Source: CAZIDL01 sp964537825
GTDB taxonomy: Bacteria > Bacteroidota > Bacteroidia > Flavobacteriales_D > CAYVSK01
DNA length: 25,377 bases
Assembly (NCBI GenBank): GCA_964537825.1
Contig: CAZIDL010000036.1
Span: 1-25,377 of the forward strand
Direction: 5' to 3'
Both the position numbers and the translations under genes were made by a program. This document shows positions 15,713 to 23,507 of this stretch, in pieces. Below the pieces are notes generated by a model. It had not been told where the DNA came from and ran no database searches. It worked only from the letters and a program-made list of their open reading frames with translations. Positions within the stretch are counted from its first letter, which is position 1, and the number at the start of each line of letters is the position of its first letter.

Positions 15713-16840
15713 TTATGTGATGGTCTCGGGTTGTTCTTTGATCGAGCGGACCCGGTCGATGAAACGGTCGAAAAGGTAACGTGGATCATGGGGTCCGGGT
15801 GATGCTTCAGGATGGTACTGGACGGAAAAGGCGTTCTTATCCCCATAGTTCAATCCGGCGATCGTGCCATCGTTAAGATGAACGTGGCTGACCTCCACCC
15901 CTTTCGCTTTTTCAGCATCCTCCCTTTTGACCACAAAACCATGGTTCTGAGAGGTGACCTCATCCCGATGGGTGTTCCGCTCGAGCACGGGATGGTTGAT
16001 CCCGCGATGTCCGGCATGCATTTTTTCGGTCCCCAATCCCTGACTCAAGGCCATCAATTGATGACCTAAACAGATCCCAAAAAGCGGAAGAGGAGCCTCC
16101 ATAAGTTTTTCGATCTCCTGGATCTCCCGTTCCATGGAAGCTGGGTCACCCGGGCCGTTCGTGAACACGATGCCGTCGGGCTCCCATGCCAGCACCTCCT
16201 CGTGATCCGCAGCGAGCGGAAAAACTTTGATGTAGCAACCTCGTTCTTCAAGACAGCGCAGGATGTTCCGCTTGAGGCCGTGATCGATCACCGCTATCTT
16301 GTGATCGCTCTGCGGATCTCCAAAATGATAAGCTTCCTGGGTGGTGACCTCGGAAGAAAGCTCCAGCCCTTCCATACTCGGAACAGCCTCAAGCTCTTTT
16401 TTCAAACGCTCAACATCCAGCGTCTCGGAAGAAATGATGGCGTTCATCGCCCCCTTGTTCCGAATATGACGTACGACGGCACGGGTATCCACATCCTGGA
16501 CCCCAACGAGCCCTTCCTTCTCAAAGCTTTCCTGGACCGTATGGACCGGCCCTTTCCGGGAAGCATGGGCTGAAAAGTTCTTACAGACCAAGCCAGCGAT
16601 CTTCATCGAATCCGATTCCACCTCATCCCGATGCATCCCGTAATTACCGATATGGGCAGTTGCCATGACCATGATCTGTCCAAAGTAGGAGGGATCGGTG
16701 AAGATCTCCTGATAACCGGTCATGCCGGTATTAAAACAGATCTCACCGCGCGCGGTACCGATCGCTCCGGCAGCTTGTCCGTAAAAGGTAGTGCCGTCCT
16801 CGAGAAGTAGAACAGCGGGCGTCCGGGATGGATGTTTCAT
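15713..16840 (-). CDS. carA: Carbamoyl-phosphate synthase small (glutaminase) subunit
   Basis: This subunit hydrolyses glutamine and feeds ammonia to CarB for carbamoyl phosphate, the entry to pyrimidine and arginine synthesis. It has 375 residues, the normal length. The N-terminal CPSase small-chain domain (about 8-140, CFNTGMTGYQE) is followed by a class I glutamine amidotransferase domain (about 180-365) with nucleophile C257 (LFGICLGHQ) and the His-Glu pair H343/E345 (QYHPEASPGP). A Shine-Dalgarno-like GAGGAG sits 6 bases before the ATG at 16840. It follows the rplQ terminator, so it probably starts its own transcription unit with eno. carB is not in the window; it is commonly unlinked in this phylum. 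Confidence 0.99.
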   Translation of the reverse strand: MKHPSRTPAVLLLEDGTTFYGQAAGAIGTARGEICFNTGMTGYQEIFTDPSYFGQIMVMATAHIGNYGMHRDEVESDSMKIAGLVCKNFSAHASRKGPVHTVQESFEKEGLVGVQDVDTRAVVRHIRNKGAMNAIISSETLDVERLKKELEAVPSMEGLELSSEVTTQEAYHFGDPQSDHKIAVIDHGLKRNILRCLEERGCYIKVFPLAADHEEVLAWEPDGIVFTNGPGDPASMEREIQEIEKLMEAPLPLFGICLGHQLMALSQGLGTEKMHAGHRGINHPVLERNTHRDEVTSQNHGFVVKREDAEKAKGVEVSHVHLNDGTIAGLNYGDKNAFSVQYHPEASPGPHDPRYLFDRFIDRVRSIKEQPETIT

Positions 16841-16868
16841 GATATGCTCCTCAATTATAACGGCATTT

Positions 16869-16876
16869 CAAAGTAA
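16869..16876 (-). promoter_or_regulatory. Candidate -7 element for carA-eno (TTACTTTG)
   Basis: On the minus strand TTACTTTG differs from TAnnTTTG at one base and ends 28 bases before the carA ATG. It overlaps the end of the rplQ terminator T-run. No convincing -33 box is seen. The call is supported mainly by the need for a promoter between the terminator and carA. Confidence 0.3.
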
Positions 16877-16914
16877 AAAAAAAAGGATAACACCCGGTGG
16901 GCATTATCCTTTTT
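16875..16914 (-). terminator. Intrinsic terminator of the ribosomal protein operon
   Basis: Read on the minus strand: AAAAAGGATAA stem base, internal TG/TG mismatch, CCC-ACC-GGG hairpin top, TTATCC, then ten T residues. The outer stem GGATAA/TTATCC is extended by A-T pairs. It lies about 35 bases after the rplQ stop and before carA, giving a clear end to the spc/alpha operon. The A-run on the other side means it could also stop plus-strand transcription. Confidence 0.93.
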
Positions 16915-16948
16915 GACGTCCGATCGGATACGGGAAAAAGCCTCCGCT

Positions 16949-17710
16949 TCATTGCTTGCTCTCATCGTCCCCTTTGTCTTCATCGGAACCTTCAGCATTA
17001 TCGCCTCCTTCGTCCTTATTTTCATCAGTAGGACCAGTTTCGCCGGATGGACCGCTTTGCGTTTCTTCCTCGTTCCCAGAAGCTTTGCTTCCTTCATCAC
17101 CTCCTTCCTGATCCTGTTCACCTGAAGCAGCAGCGGATGCATCCGGGTCTTCCTGACCGGAAGCCTCCTTTGCCTCCTGGTCCTCGACCTGTTCTTCGCT
17201 TTGCTCCTGGGCACTAGCACCGGACGCAGCACTCGCCTGAGCTTCCTGCTGGCCTTGTTTTCCACCGGATCTCTTCTTACCACCCCGGCGGCGACGACGC
17301 TTACCAGAGCCGGACTTCTGTTTCTTCTCTTCTTTATCAGCGAGCATCAGCTCGTTGTAATCCACAAGCTCGATCATGCACATCTCGGCATTGTCCCCTT
17401 TCCTGGGGCCTAACCGAACGATACGCACATAACCGCCCGGCCGGTCACCCACCTTGGGAGCAACGTCGCGGAAAAGTTCGTTGACAGCATCTTTGTCCTG
17501 GAGGTACTTGAAAACGATCCTCCGCGAGTGCGTATCATCGCGCTTGGAGCGTGTGATGAGCGGCTCGACGTACTTTCTGAGGGCCTTGGCTTTAGGAACG
17601 GTCGTATTGATCCGCTTATGTGTCACCAAAGAGGCAGCCATGTTCGAAAGCATCTGCTTCCGGTGCGCCGAGGTCCGCCCTAGATTATTGAATTTCTTCC
17701 CGTGTCGCAT
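16949..17710 (-). CDS. rplQ: Ribosomal protein L17 with a long disordered C-terminal tail
   Basis: Large-subunit protein near the peptide exit region. The L17 core is residues 1 to about 125 (MRHGKKFNNLGRTSAHRK, THKRINTTVPKAKALR, RIVRLGPRKGDNAEM). The family norm is about 115-130 residues in many bacteria and somewhat longer in Bacteroidota; this one has 253. The extra part is bipolar: a basic block with GKRRRRRGGKKR (136-147), then about 100 residues made almost only of E, D, Q, S, G, A and K, with no aromatic residue. It should be intrinsically disordered. It is last in the operon, 19 bases after rpoA, and is followed by the terminator. No frame disturbance is apparent, so the tail seems a genuine extension. 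Confidence 0.98.
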   Translation of the reverse strand: MRHGKKFNNLGRTSAHRKQMLSNMAASLVTHKRINTTVPKAKALRKYVEPLITRSKRDDTHSRRIVFKYLQDKDAVNELFRDVAPKVGDRPGGYVRIVRLGPRKGDNAEMCMIELVDYNELMLADKEEKKQKSGSGKRRRRRGGKKRSGGKQGQQEAQASAASGASAQEQSEEQVEDQEAKEASGQEDPDASAAASGEQDQEGGDEGSKASGNEEETQSGPSGETGPTDENKDEGGDNAEGSDEDKGDDESKQ

Positions 17711-17729
17711 CTCTTTCTAGCGTTCTTCC

Positions 17730-18722
17730 TCAGTCCTTATCGAGCTTGTACTTGTCCACGTCCATTCCAAAGGAGAGCCCTTTGGACTCGACGAGGTCCT
17801 CGAGTTCGGTGAGGGATTTCTTACCGAAATTCCTGAATTTGAGCAGGTCGTTCTTGTTGTAACGGACAAGATCGCCCAAGGTCTCCACATCAGCTGCTTT
17901 GAGGCAGTTCAAAGCCCGAACGGAGAGATCCAGGTCGACCAGTTTCGTTTTGAGGAGTTGCCGCATGTGAAGCGAGGTCTCATCGAACTCCTCCCCGCTG
18001 CTCTCCTCTTCTTCATCGAGGGTGATCTTTTCGTCCGAAAAGAGAGCCAGGTGATGGATCATGATCTTGGCCGCTTCCTGAAGGGCGGTCTTGGGATGGA
18101 TCGAACCATCTGTAGTGACCTCCAGGCCAAGCTTTTCATAGTCGGTCCGTTGTTCCACCCGGTAATCGTCCACATCGAACTTCACGTTGCGGATCGGGGT
18201 GAAGATGGAGTCGAGATGGATCGTCCCCAAGGCAGCGTCCTGGTCTTTGTTCTCCTCAGCGGGCACGTAACCGCGTCCTTTTTCGATGGTCACTTCGAGA
18301 TTGAGCTCCACGGATTTTTCCATGTTGCAGATGACCAGATCCGGGTTAAGGACCTGGAAAGCGGAAGTCTGCTTCCCGATATCTGCAGCCGTGAACTGTT
18401 CCTGACCACTGATGGACAACTCCACCTTTTCCTCCTCGGTATCCTCGATCTGCTGTTTAAAGCGAACCTGCTTAAGGTTGAGAACGATCTCGGTCACGTC
18501 CTCCACAACACCTTTGATGGTGGAGAACTCGTGGTCCACTCCTTCGATCCGCACCGAGGAGATAGCGAAGCCTTCGAGGGAAGAGAGAAGGACGCGGCGA
18601 AGCACATTTCCGACGGTCATCCCGTAACCAGGCTCCAATGGCCTGAACTCGAACTCCCCCCGCTCTTCATCGGAGTTCAACATGATGACCTTGTCGGGTT
18701 TTTGAAAATCTAATAGGGCCAT
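17730..18722 (-). CDS. rpoA: RNA polymerase alpha subunit
   Basis: Scaffold for RNA polymerase assembly and contact point for activators. At 330 residues it has the normal length. The N-terminal dimerisation domain (about 1-235) includes EPGYGMTVGNVLRRVLLSSL (30-49). An acidic linker (about 238-250, DEEEESSGEEFDE) follows, then the C-terminal domain (about 255-330) with LDLSVRALNCLKAA, the usual surface for UP-element DNA and regulators. It lies between rpsD (16-base gap) and rplQ (19-base gap), the standard alpha-operon position, and nothing unusual is seen. Confidence 0.99.
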   Translation of the reverse strand: MALLDFQKPDKVIMLNSDEERGEFEFRPLEPGYGMTVGNVLRRVLLSSLEGFAISSVRIEGVDHEFSTIKGVVEDVTEIVLNLKQVRFKQQIEDTEEEKVELSISGQEQFTAADIGKQTSAFQVLNPDLVICNMEKSVELNLEVTIEKGRGYVPAEENKDQDAALGTIHLDSIFTPIRNVKFDVDDYRVEQRTDYEKLGLEVTTDGSIHPKTALQEAAKIMIHHLALFSDEKITLDEEEESSGEEFDETSLHMRQLLKTKLVDLDLSVRALNCLKAADVETLGDLVRYNKNDLLKFRNFGKKSLTELEDLVESKGLSFGMDVDKYKLDKD

Positions 18723-18738
18723 AGCCTGCTGCGGGTTT

Positions 18739-19344
18739 TTATTTGGAATACAACTCGACGATCAACTGTTCCTTGATGTCTTCAGGGATCTGTTCGCGCT
18801 CGGGAAGGTCCATAAGGGTCCCTTCCATCGTGTTAGGGTCCCAGTTCAACCAATCGTAGCGCTTGTTCCGATCCCCCAGCGCGTTCGTGATCACCTCCAG
18901 GGAACGGGAACGGTGGCGAACACTGATCTTATCCCCGGCTTTAAGGGTATAGGAGGGGATATCGGTCACCTTACCGTTCACCGTGATATGCCCGTGGTTC
19001 ACGAGCTGCCGGGCAGCAGCTCGCGTAGGAGCAAGGCTGAGCCGGAAAACGGTGTTATCGAGCCGTGCTTCGCAAAGCTGAAGAAGGACCGTACCGGTAA
19101 CTCCTTTGCTCCGGGTCGCAGTATCGAACATTTTGGCGAATTGCCGTTCGAGGATCCCATAAGTATACTTCACCTTCTGCTTCTCCTGAAGCTGGATGGC
19201 ATATTCGGAATACTTCTTTCGCCGTTGATAAGGACCGTGTTGCCCTGGGGGATAGTTCTTTTTTTCGTAGACCTTGTCCGGCCCGAAAACGGGAGATTTA
19301 AGCTTCCGGGCGATCTTAGACCTTGGACCTCTGTACCTAGCCAT
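18739..19344 (-). CDS. rpsD: Ribosomal protein S4
   Basis: Primary 16S-binding protein of the small subunit body. It has 201 residues from the ATG at 19342-19344, giving the conserved N-terminus MARYRGPRSKIARKL; the open frame extends to 19407 but that would add 21 non-conserved residues. It carries the S4 RNA-binding domain (about 95-160, RLDNTVFRLSLAPTRAAARQ, LVNHGHITVNGK). The N-terminal zinc Cys cluster found in some S4 proteins is absent. In other bacteria S4 represses its own operon; no matching leader structure was recognised here. It lies 32 bases after rpsK. Confidence 0.98.
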   Translation of the reverse strand: MARYRGPRSKIARKLKSPVFGPDKVYEKKNYPPGQHGPYQRRKKYSEYAIQLQEKQKVKYTYGILERQFAKMFDTATRSKGVTGTVLLQLCEARLDNTVFRLSLAPTRAAARQLVNHGHITVNGKVTDIPSYTLKAGDKISVRHRSRSLEVITNALGDRNKRYDWLNWDPNTMEGTLMDLPEREQIPEDIKEQLIVELYSK

Positions 19345-19376
19345 ATCGTTCGAGGGATTCTTCTGTTCGCGTTCTT

Positions 19377-19784
19377 CTAGACTCTTCGTTTCTTGGGCGG
19401 CCGGCAACCATTGTGCGGTAGCGGGGTCGCATCGATGATCTCGGTCACTTCCACCCCGTTGTTATGAAGGGAGCGGATAGCAGACTGACGTCCGGAACCG
19501 GGACCTTTGACGTATACCTTCACCCTTCGGAGACCGAGCCCGTATGCTTCCCTGGCGCAATCTTCGGCAGCCACCTGGGCTGCATAGGGCGTGTTCTTCT
19601 TGGACCCTCTGAAGCCCATTTTGCCTGCGGAAGACCAGGAAATGACCTGTCCCTGCCCGTTGGTGAGGCTGATGATCAGGTTGTTGAAGGTCGCCTGAAT
19701 GTAGGCCTGTCCGACGGACTCGACCTTCACATTCTTTTTCTTTCTGACCTTGCTGGCTCCCTTGCCTTGTGCTTTCCTTGCCAT
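19377..19784 (-). CDS. rpsK: Ribosomal protein S11
   Basis: Small-subunit platform protein at the mRNA exit. It has 135 residues, slightly longer than usual because of a basic N-terminal stretch (MARKAQGKGASKVRKKKNVK). Core motifs are standard: ATFNNLIISLTNGQGQVISW, SAGKMGFRGSKKNTPYAAQ, and KGPGSGRQSAIRSL near 93-106, ending PLPHNGCRPPKKRRV. It is 23 bases downstream of rpsM and in the usual alpha-operon order. Confidence 0.99.
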   Translation of the reverse strand: MARKAQGKGASKVRKKKNVKVESVGQAYIQATFNNLIISLTNGQGQVISWSSAGKMGFRGSKKNTPYAAQVAAEDCAREAYGLGLRRVKVYVKGPGSGRQSAIRSLHNNGVEVTEIIDATPLPHNGCRPPKKRRV

Positions 19785-19807
19785 AATGCTTCGTTATTGG
19801 GTCCGCC

Positions 19808-20176
19808 TTATTTCTTCTTGTTAGCGACGGTCTTCCTCCGTCCTTTCCGCGTACGAGCGTTGTTCTTCGTGGTCTGACCGCGGAGGGGCAATCCGGAGCG
19901 ATGACGGATCCCCCGATAGGAACCGATATCCATCAATCGTTTGATGTTGCTCTGGATCTCCGAGCGAAGATCCCCTTCGACCTTGTGGCCATCGTTGATG
20001 ACCTTCCGGATGGAAGCGAGCTCATCGTCGTTCCATTCCTGGACCCTTTTGTCGTAGGAAACGTTCGCATCATCCAATATCTGGCGGGCCTTGCTGTGCC
20101 CGATCCCGAAGATGTAGGTCAATCCTACGATGCCCCTTTTTTCCCGGGGTAGGTCGATCCCTGCGATCCTTGCCAT
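19808..20176 (-). CDS. rpsM: Ribosomal protein S13
   Basis: Head protein of the small subunit forming bridges to the 50S subunit and contacting the P-site tRNA through its tail. It has 122 residues, the normal length. Features: MARIAGIDLPREKRG N-terminus, helix-two-turn-helix GIGHSKARQILDDANV, motif YRGIRHRSGLPLRGQ, and a strongly basic C-terminus (RTRKGRRKTVANKKK). It starts 12 bases after the rpmJ stop codon. Confidence 0.99.
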   Translation of the reverse strand: MARIAGIDLPREKRGIVGLTYIFGIGHSKARQILDDANVSYDKRVQEWNDDELASIRKVINDGHKVEGDLRSEIQSNIKRLMDIGSYRGIRHRSGLPLRGQTTKNNARTRKGRRKTVANKKK

Positions 20177-20188
20177 AGCGTTCTGGTT

Positions 20189-20305
20189 TTAGCCTTGTCG
20201 CTGTTTGTATTTCGGGTTCTTCTTGTTGATGACGTACAGACGCCCTTTGCGCCGTACGATCTTGCAGTCGGAAGAACGTTTCTTCAATGAAGCTCGAACT
20301 TTCAT
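20189..20305 (-). CDS. rpmJ: Ribosomal protein L36 (degenerate zinc site)
   Basis: This 38-residue gene is easily overlooked because of its size. It starts at ATG 20303-20305 (MKVRASLKKRSSDC) and ends NPKYKQRQG with TAA at 20189-20191. It is a small 50S protein stabilising 23S rRNA near the factor-binding region. In zinc-binding L36 positions 11, 14, 27 and 33 are Cys, Cys, Cys, His; here they are Ser, Cys, Asn, Tyr, so zinc cannot be bound in the normal way. This form is common in Bacteroidota. It sits 11 bases after infA and 12 before rpsM. Confidence 0.97.
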   Translation of the reverse strand: MKVRASLKKRSSDCKIVRRKGRLYVINKKNPKYKQRQG

Positions 20306-20316
20306 GGCTCCTTTTT

Positions 20317-20538
20317 TCAGTTCTTATAACGATAGACGATCCGCCCTTTGGAAAGGTCATAGGGAGACATCTCTACCTTCACCTTATCGCCGGGGAGGAT
20401 CTTGATATAATGCATCCGCATCTTTCCGGAAATATGGGCGGTTATGACATGCCCATTCTCCAGTTCGACGCGGAACATAGCATTCGACAATGCTTCCTGT
20501 ATCACTCCGTCTTGCTCGATGGATGGCTGCTTGGCCAT
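20317..20538 (-). CDS. infA: Translation initiation factor IF-1
   Basis: Single OB-fold protein that binds the ribosomal A site during initiation. It has 73 residues from the ATG at 20536-20538 (MAKQPSIEQDGVIQE). An extended frame to 20577 is rejected because it adds a non-conserved 13-residue leader reaching close to secY. Conserved core: ALSNAMFRVELENGHVITAH, SGKMRMHYIKILPGDKV and SPYDLSKGRIVYRYK. Its place between secY and rpmJ is typical. No map (methionine aminopeptidase) or adk gene lies between secY and infA, in contrast to many other bacteria. Confidence 0.98.
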   Translation of the reverse strand: MAKQPSIEQDGVIQEALSNAMFRVELENGHVITAHISGKMRMHYIKILPGDKVKVEMSPYDLSKGRIVYRYKN

Positions 20539-20592
20539 ATTGATTGCTTCAGCTTCTATGCGCTTTGATCGTTCCACTCATTTTCTTGAACA

Positions 20593-21945
20593 TCAGGCGA
20601 CGCCACCGGCCATTCCGCCGCCGCCACCGCCACCGAACATGCTTCCACCGCGGCCTTTGATCTTCCCGCTCTTCATGAGACCATCGTAATGGCGCATCAG
20701 CAGGTGACTCTCGATCTGCTGGAGGGTATCGAGCACGACACCGACCATGATCAAGAGCGAGGTCCCGCCAAAAAAGCGGGAGAAAGCCTCCTTCACGCCT
20801 AACTGGATGGCGAAGGCAGGCATGATCGCAATAAAGGCCAGGAAGATCGATCCCGGCAGCGTGATGCGCGAAAGTAATTTATCTATGAATTCTGCGGTCT
20901 TTCTTCCGGGTTTAACACCAGGGATAAAACCTCCGTTCTTTTTCATTTCGTCGGCCATCTGGTTGGGATTGATCATAATGGCCGTGTAGAAATAGGTGAA
21001 AAGGATCACCATCGTCGCGAAGACCAGGTTGTACCAAAAGCCACTAAAATCAGCCAGCGAGACGAGGAAGCCTGATTGAGCATTGGTGTATTGAGCAATA
21101 TAAAGCGGCACGAACATGATGGCCTGTGCGAAAATGATCGGCATCACACCGGCCGAATTGACCTTGAGGGGAATGTATTGGCGAACACCCCCGTACTGCT
21201 TGTTCCCCTGAACGCGCTTCGCGAATTGAACAGGGATCCTTCGGGTCCCCTGGACGAGCATGATAGTAGCCGTTATCACCAGTAAGAGGAAGACGATCTC
21301 GACCAGGATAACGACCAATCCACCACCACCTCCCTGGAGGCGTCCGATCACCTCCTGGATGAAAGCAAAGGGCAATTCCGCGATGATCCCGACCATGATA
21401 AGGAGCGAGATCCCGTTCCCGATCCCTCGATCGGTGATCCGCTCACCCATCCACATTACGAAGAGGGTACCGGACACCAGGATAATGACGGTCGAGACCA
21501 GCCAAAAAGTAGAATCGGGGCGCGCCGCAGGATCTATGGTACTGAAAATGTAGCTCGGAGCTTGGAACCCAGTTATAATGACGGTCAAAAAGCGGGTCCA
21601 TTGGTTCATTTTCTTTCGTCCACTCTCCCCTTCACGCTGCATTTTCTGGACAGCCGGAACAGCAACACCCATCAGCTGCATGATAATGGATGCCGAGATA
21701 TAGGGCATGATGCCGAGCGCAAAGATCGAAGCCCGGGAAAAGGCACCTCCCACGAACATATCGAGCATGGAGGCCAGACCGGCCCCTCCGCCGGAAGCGG
21801 ACTCGAGTTTTGCGGAATCGACGCCGGGTAGCACGACGTAGGAACCGATCCGGAAGACGAGGATGATACCGAGCGTGAAAAGGATCCGCTTCCGCAGATC
21901 CTCGATCTTCCAAATGTTCCGAAGTGTTTCTATAAAGCCCTTCAT
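20593..21945 (-). CDS. secY: Protein translocase subunit SecY
   Basis: Central channel of the Sec translocon with ten predicted membrane helices, 450 residues. Recognisable motifs: plug region after TM1 (LPGVDS, GGAGLASMLDMF), FALGIMPYISASIIMQL (about 75-91), ITDRGIGNGISLLIM, GGVRQYIPLKVNSAGVMPII and MADEMKKNGGFIPGVKPG. The C-terminus after HYDGLMKSGKIKGRGG is a short glycine-methionine tail (SMFGGGGGGGMAGG) of unknown purpose, which seems unusual for SecY. It starts 9 bases after rplO. Confidence 0.99.
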   Translation of the reverse strand: MKGFIETLRNIWKIEDLRKRILFTLGIILVFRIGSYVVLPGVDSAKLESASGGGAGLASMLDMFVGGAFSRASIFALGIMPYISASIIMQLMGVAVPAVQKMQREGESGRKKMNQWTRFLTVIITGFQAPSYIFSTIDPAARPDSTFWLVSTVIILVSGTLFVMWMGERITDRGIGNGISLLIMVGIIAELPFAFIQEVIGRLQGGGGGLVVILVEIVFLLLVITATIMLVQGTRRIPVQFAKRVQGNKQYGGVRQYIPLKVNSAGVMPIIFAQAIMFVPLYIAQYTNAQSGFLVSLADFSGFWYNLVFATMVILFTYFYTAIMINPNQMADEMKKNGGFIPGVKPGRKTAEFIDKLLSRITLPGSIFLAFIAIMPAFAIQLGVKEAFSRFFGGTSLLIMVGVVLDTLQQIESHLLMRHYDGLMKSGKIKGRGGSMFGGGGGGGMAGGVA

Positions 21946-21954
21946 GAACCCCTA

Positions 21955-22401
21955 TCAGAGTTTTTCGGCGCTGCCTCCCTGCGCTTCGATGGCCTCTCGC
22001 GCCGATGCGGAGAAGCCATGCGCTTTGACGGTCAATTTCGTTTTAAGCTCTCCGTTCCCGAGGATCTTCACGGGCATTTTCTTCCCGACGATCCCGTTAT
22101 TCGCGAGCAATTCAGGCGTGATCTCACTGACCCCTTTTTCGTCCGCGAGTTTTTGGAGGATGGAGAGGTTGATCCCCACCTTCTCCTTACGGGTCGGATT
22201 CTTGAACCCATATTTGGGAACGCGCTTTTGAAGGGGCATCTGCCCACCTTCGAATCCGATACGCCTTTTGGAACCAGAGCGGGAATGAGCTCCGTTATGC
22301 CCCCGTCCGCTCGTTTTCCGAAGACCGGATCCCGGGCCTCGTCCGACCCGTTTGCGTCCCTTCCGGGAACCTCTTGCTGGTCTGATCTCGTGCAACTTCA
22401 T
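21955..22401 (-). CDS. rplO: Ribosomal protein L15
   Basis: Late-assembling 50S protein of 148 residues, the normal length. The N-terminal extended arm is glycine- and arginine-rich (VGRGPGSGLRKTSGRGHNG, about 19-37) and penetrates 23S rRNA. The globular part includes GFEGGQMPLQKRVPKYGF and the C-terminal LTVKAHGFSASAREAIEAQG. It sits between rpmD (29-base gap) and secY (9-base gap), in the order usual for the spc operon. Confidence 0.99.
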   Translation of the reverse strand: MKLHEIRPARGSRKGRKRVGRGPGSGLRKTSGRGHNGAHSRSGSKRRIGFEGGQMPLQKRVPKYGFKNPTRKEKVGINLSILQKLADEKGVSEITPELLANNGIVGKKMPVKILGNGELKTKLTVKAHGFSASAREAIEAQGGSAEKL

Positions 22402-22430
22402 TTCTCTGAATGCTTTTCTGAGCCGTCTTG

Positions 22431-22610
22431 CTACTTAGCGTTCGTTTCGACCATGTGCTCGACTTTTCGGATCATTCCCCGGATCTGAGGTGTATCCTCT
22501 TTCTCCACGGTTTGATGAAGTTTCGTGAGGCCGAGCGTGCGAAGCGTACGCTTTTGCTTCCAATAGTGGTTGATCGGACTTCTACGCAGTGTGATGCTGA
22601 TCTTACCCAT
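22431..22610 (-). CDS. rpmD: Ribosomal protein L30
   Basis: Small 50S protein of 59 residues. It starts at ATG 22608-22610 (MGKISITLRRSPINHYWKQK) and ends VEHMVETNAK with TAG at 22431-22433. The motif RTLRTLGLTKLHQTVEKEDT followed by IRGMIRKVEHMV is diagnostic of bacterial L30. It lies 11 bases after rpsE and 29 before rplO, the expected spc-operon position. Confidence 0.97.
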   Translation of the reverse strand: MGKISITLRRSPINHYWKQKRTLRTLGLTKLHQTVEKEDTPQIRGMIRKVEHMVETNAK

Positions 22611-22621
22611 CGTTCTTCGAT

Positions 22622-23140
22622 TTATCCGTTGAAGACCCGTTCCATTGGGATACCCCGCTGATAAGAGACCGTACGGGCATCCCGCATTTGCAGAAGCGCG
22701 TCCATGGTAGCTTTGACCAGATTGTGCGGATTCGGCGAACCGTGGGACTTAGCAAGGACATCGGTGATGCCGACGCTCTCGAGTACCGCACGCATGGCGC
22801 CGCCAGCGATCACACCGGTACCCGGCGCGGCCGGCTTCAACATGATCCGGGCTCCTGAATATTTTCCGTTCACCAGGTGCGGTACCGTCCCGTGAATCAG
22901 GGGTACCTTCACCAAGCTCTTTTTAGCATCGTCGATCCCTTTGGATATAGCTTCGGTGACTTCCCGGGATTTGCCGTGTCCCTGGCCGACGACACCATCT
23001 TCGTTCCCCACGACGACGACGGCAGCAAAGCTGAAGGTCCGTCCACCTTTGTTCACCTTGACCACACGATTGATGTTGACCAAGCGGTCTTTCAGCTCGA
23101 TCTCGCTCGATTTGACGCGTTCGATGTTGTCCTTCACCAT
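22622..23140 (-). CDS. rpsE: Ribosomal protein S5
   Basis: Small-subunit protein at the mRNA entry site, important for decoding accuracy and helicase activity. It has 172 residues from the ATG at 23138-23140 (MVKDNIERVKSSEIELKD). The open frame extends to 23254 but that part overlaps rplR and is not S5-like. S5 motifs: LVNINRVVKVNKGGRTFSF, GVVGQGHGKSREVTEAISK, and the C-terminal domain with GTGVIAGGAMRAVLESVGI and SPNPHNLVKATMDAL. The gap to rplR is 7 bases. Confidence 0.99.
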   Translation of the reverse strand: MVKDNIERVKSSEIELKDRLVNINRVVKVNKGGRTFSFAAVVVVGNEDGVVGQGHGKSREVTEAISKGIDDAKKSLVKVPLIHGTVPHLVNGKYSGARIMLKPAAPGTGVIAGGAMRAVLESVGITDVLAKSHGSPNPHNLVKATMDALLQMRDARTVSYQRGIPMERVFNG

Positions 23141-23147
23141 GATCGCT

Positions 23148-23501
23148 TCAGAATTTAAGTCCTTCTTCGCGGGCAGCTTCGGCCAAAGCTTTGACCCTGC
23201 CGTGATATCTATAACCGTTCCGGTCGAAGGCCACTTGATCCACTTTGGCATCATGGGCCTTTTGGGCCAATGCCTTGCCGACCGCCTTGGCCTGCTCCGT
23301 CTTCGGCACCCCCTGCGCTTCTTTCAGTTCGCGCGAAGAGGCAGCGGCCATCGTATGTCCTTTCCGGTCGTCGATGACCTGGGCATAGATCTGTTTGTTG
23401 CTTTTGAAGACGGACAAACGCGGCCGTTCTTCGGTCCCTTTGACCTTCTTGCGGATCCGACGTTTGATCTTCTTTCTGCGGAGTTCTTTGCTCGTGGGCA
23501 T
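23148..23501 (-). CDS. rplR: Ribosomal protein L18
   Basis: 5S rRNA-binding protein of the central protuberance, 117 residues, the normal length. The N-terminus is strongly basic (ELRRKKIKRRIRKKVKGT), followed by RPRLSVFKSNKQIYAQVIDD, and it ends with the standard FDRNGYRYHGRVKALAEAA and EEGLKF. It works together with L5 (also in this operon) in assembling the 5S particle. The gap to rplF is 6 bases. Confidence 0.99.
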   Translation of the reverse strand: MPTSKELRRKKIKRRIRKKVKGTEERPRLSVFKSNKQIYAQVIDDRKGHTMAAASSRELKEAQGVPKTEQAKAVGKALAQKAHDAKVDQVAFDRNGYRYHGRVKALAEAAREEGLKF

Positions 23502-23507
23502 CGTTCT

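Noticed and set aside
17958..18713. A 251-codon plus-strand open frame opposite rpoA
   Set aside because: It is antisense to a complete RNA polymerase alpha gene and has no recognisable protein feature.
23141..23254. Upstream extension of rpsE (and similar extensions of rpsD, infA, rplF, the porin gene and the small lipoprotein genes)
   Set aside because: The added residues are not conserved in the families, bury signal peptides or overlap the preceding gene; internal ATG codons match the known N-termini.
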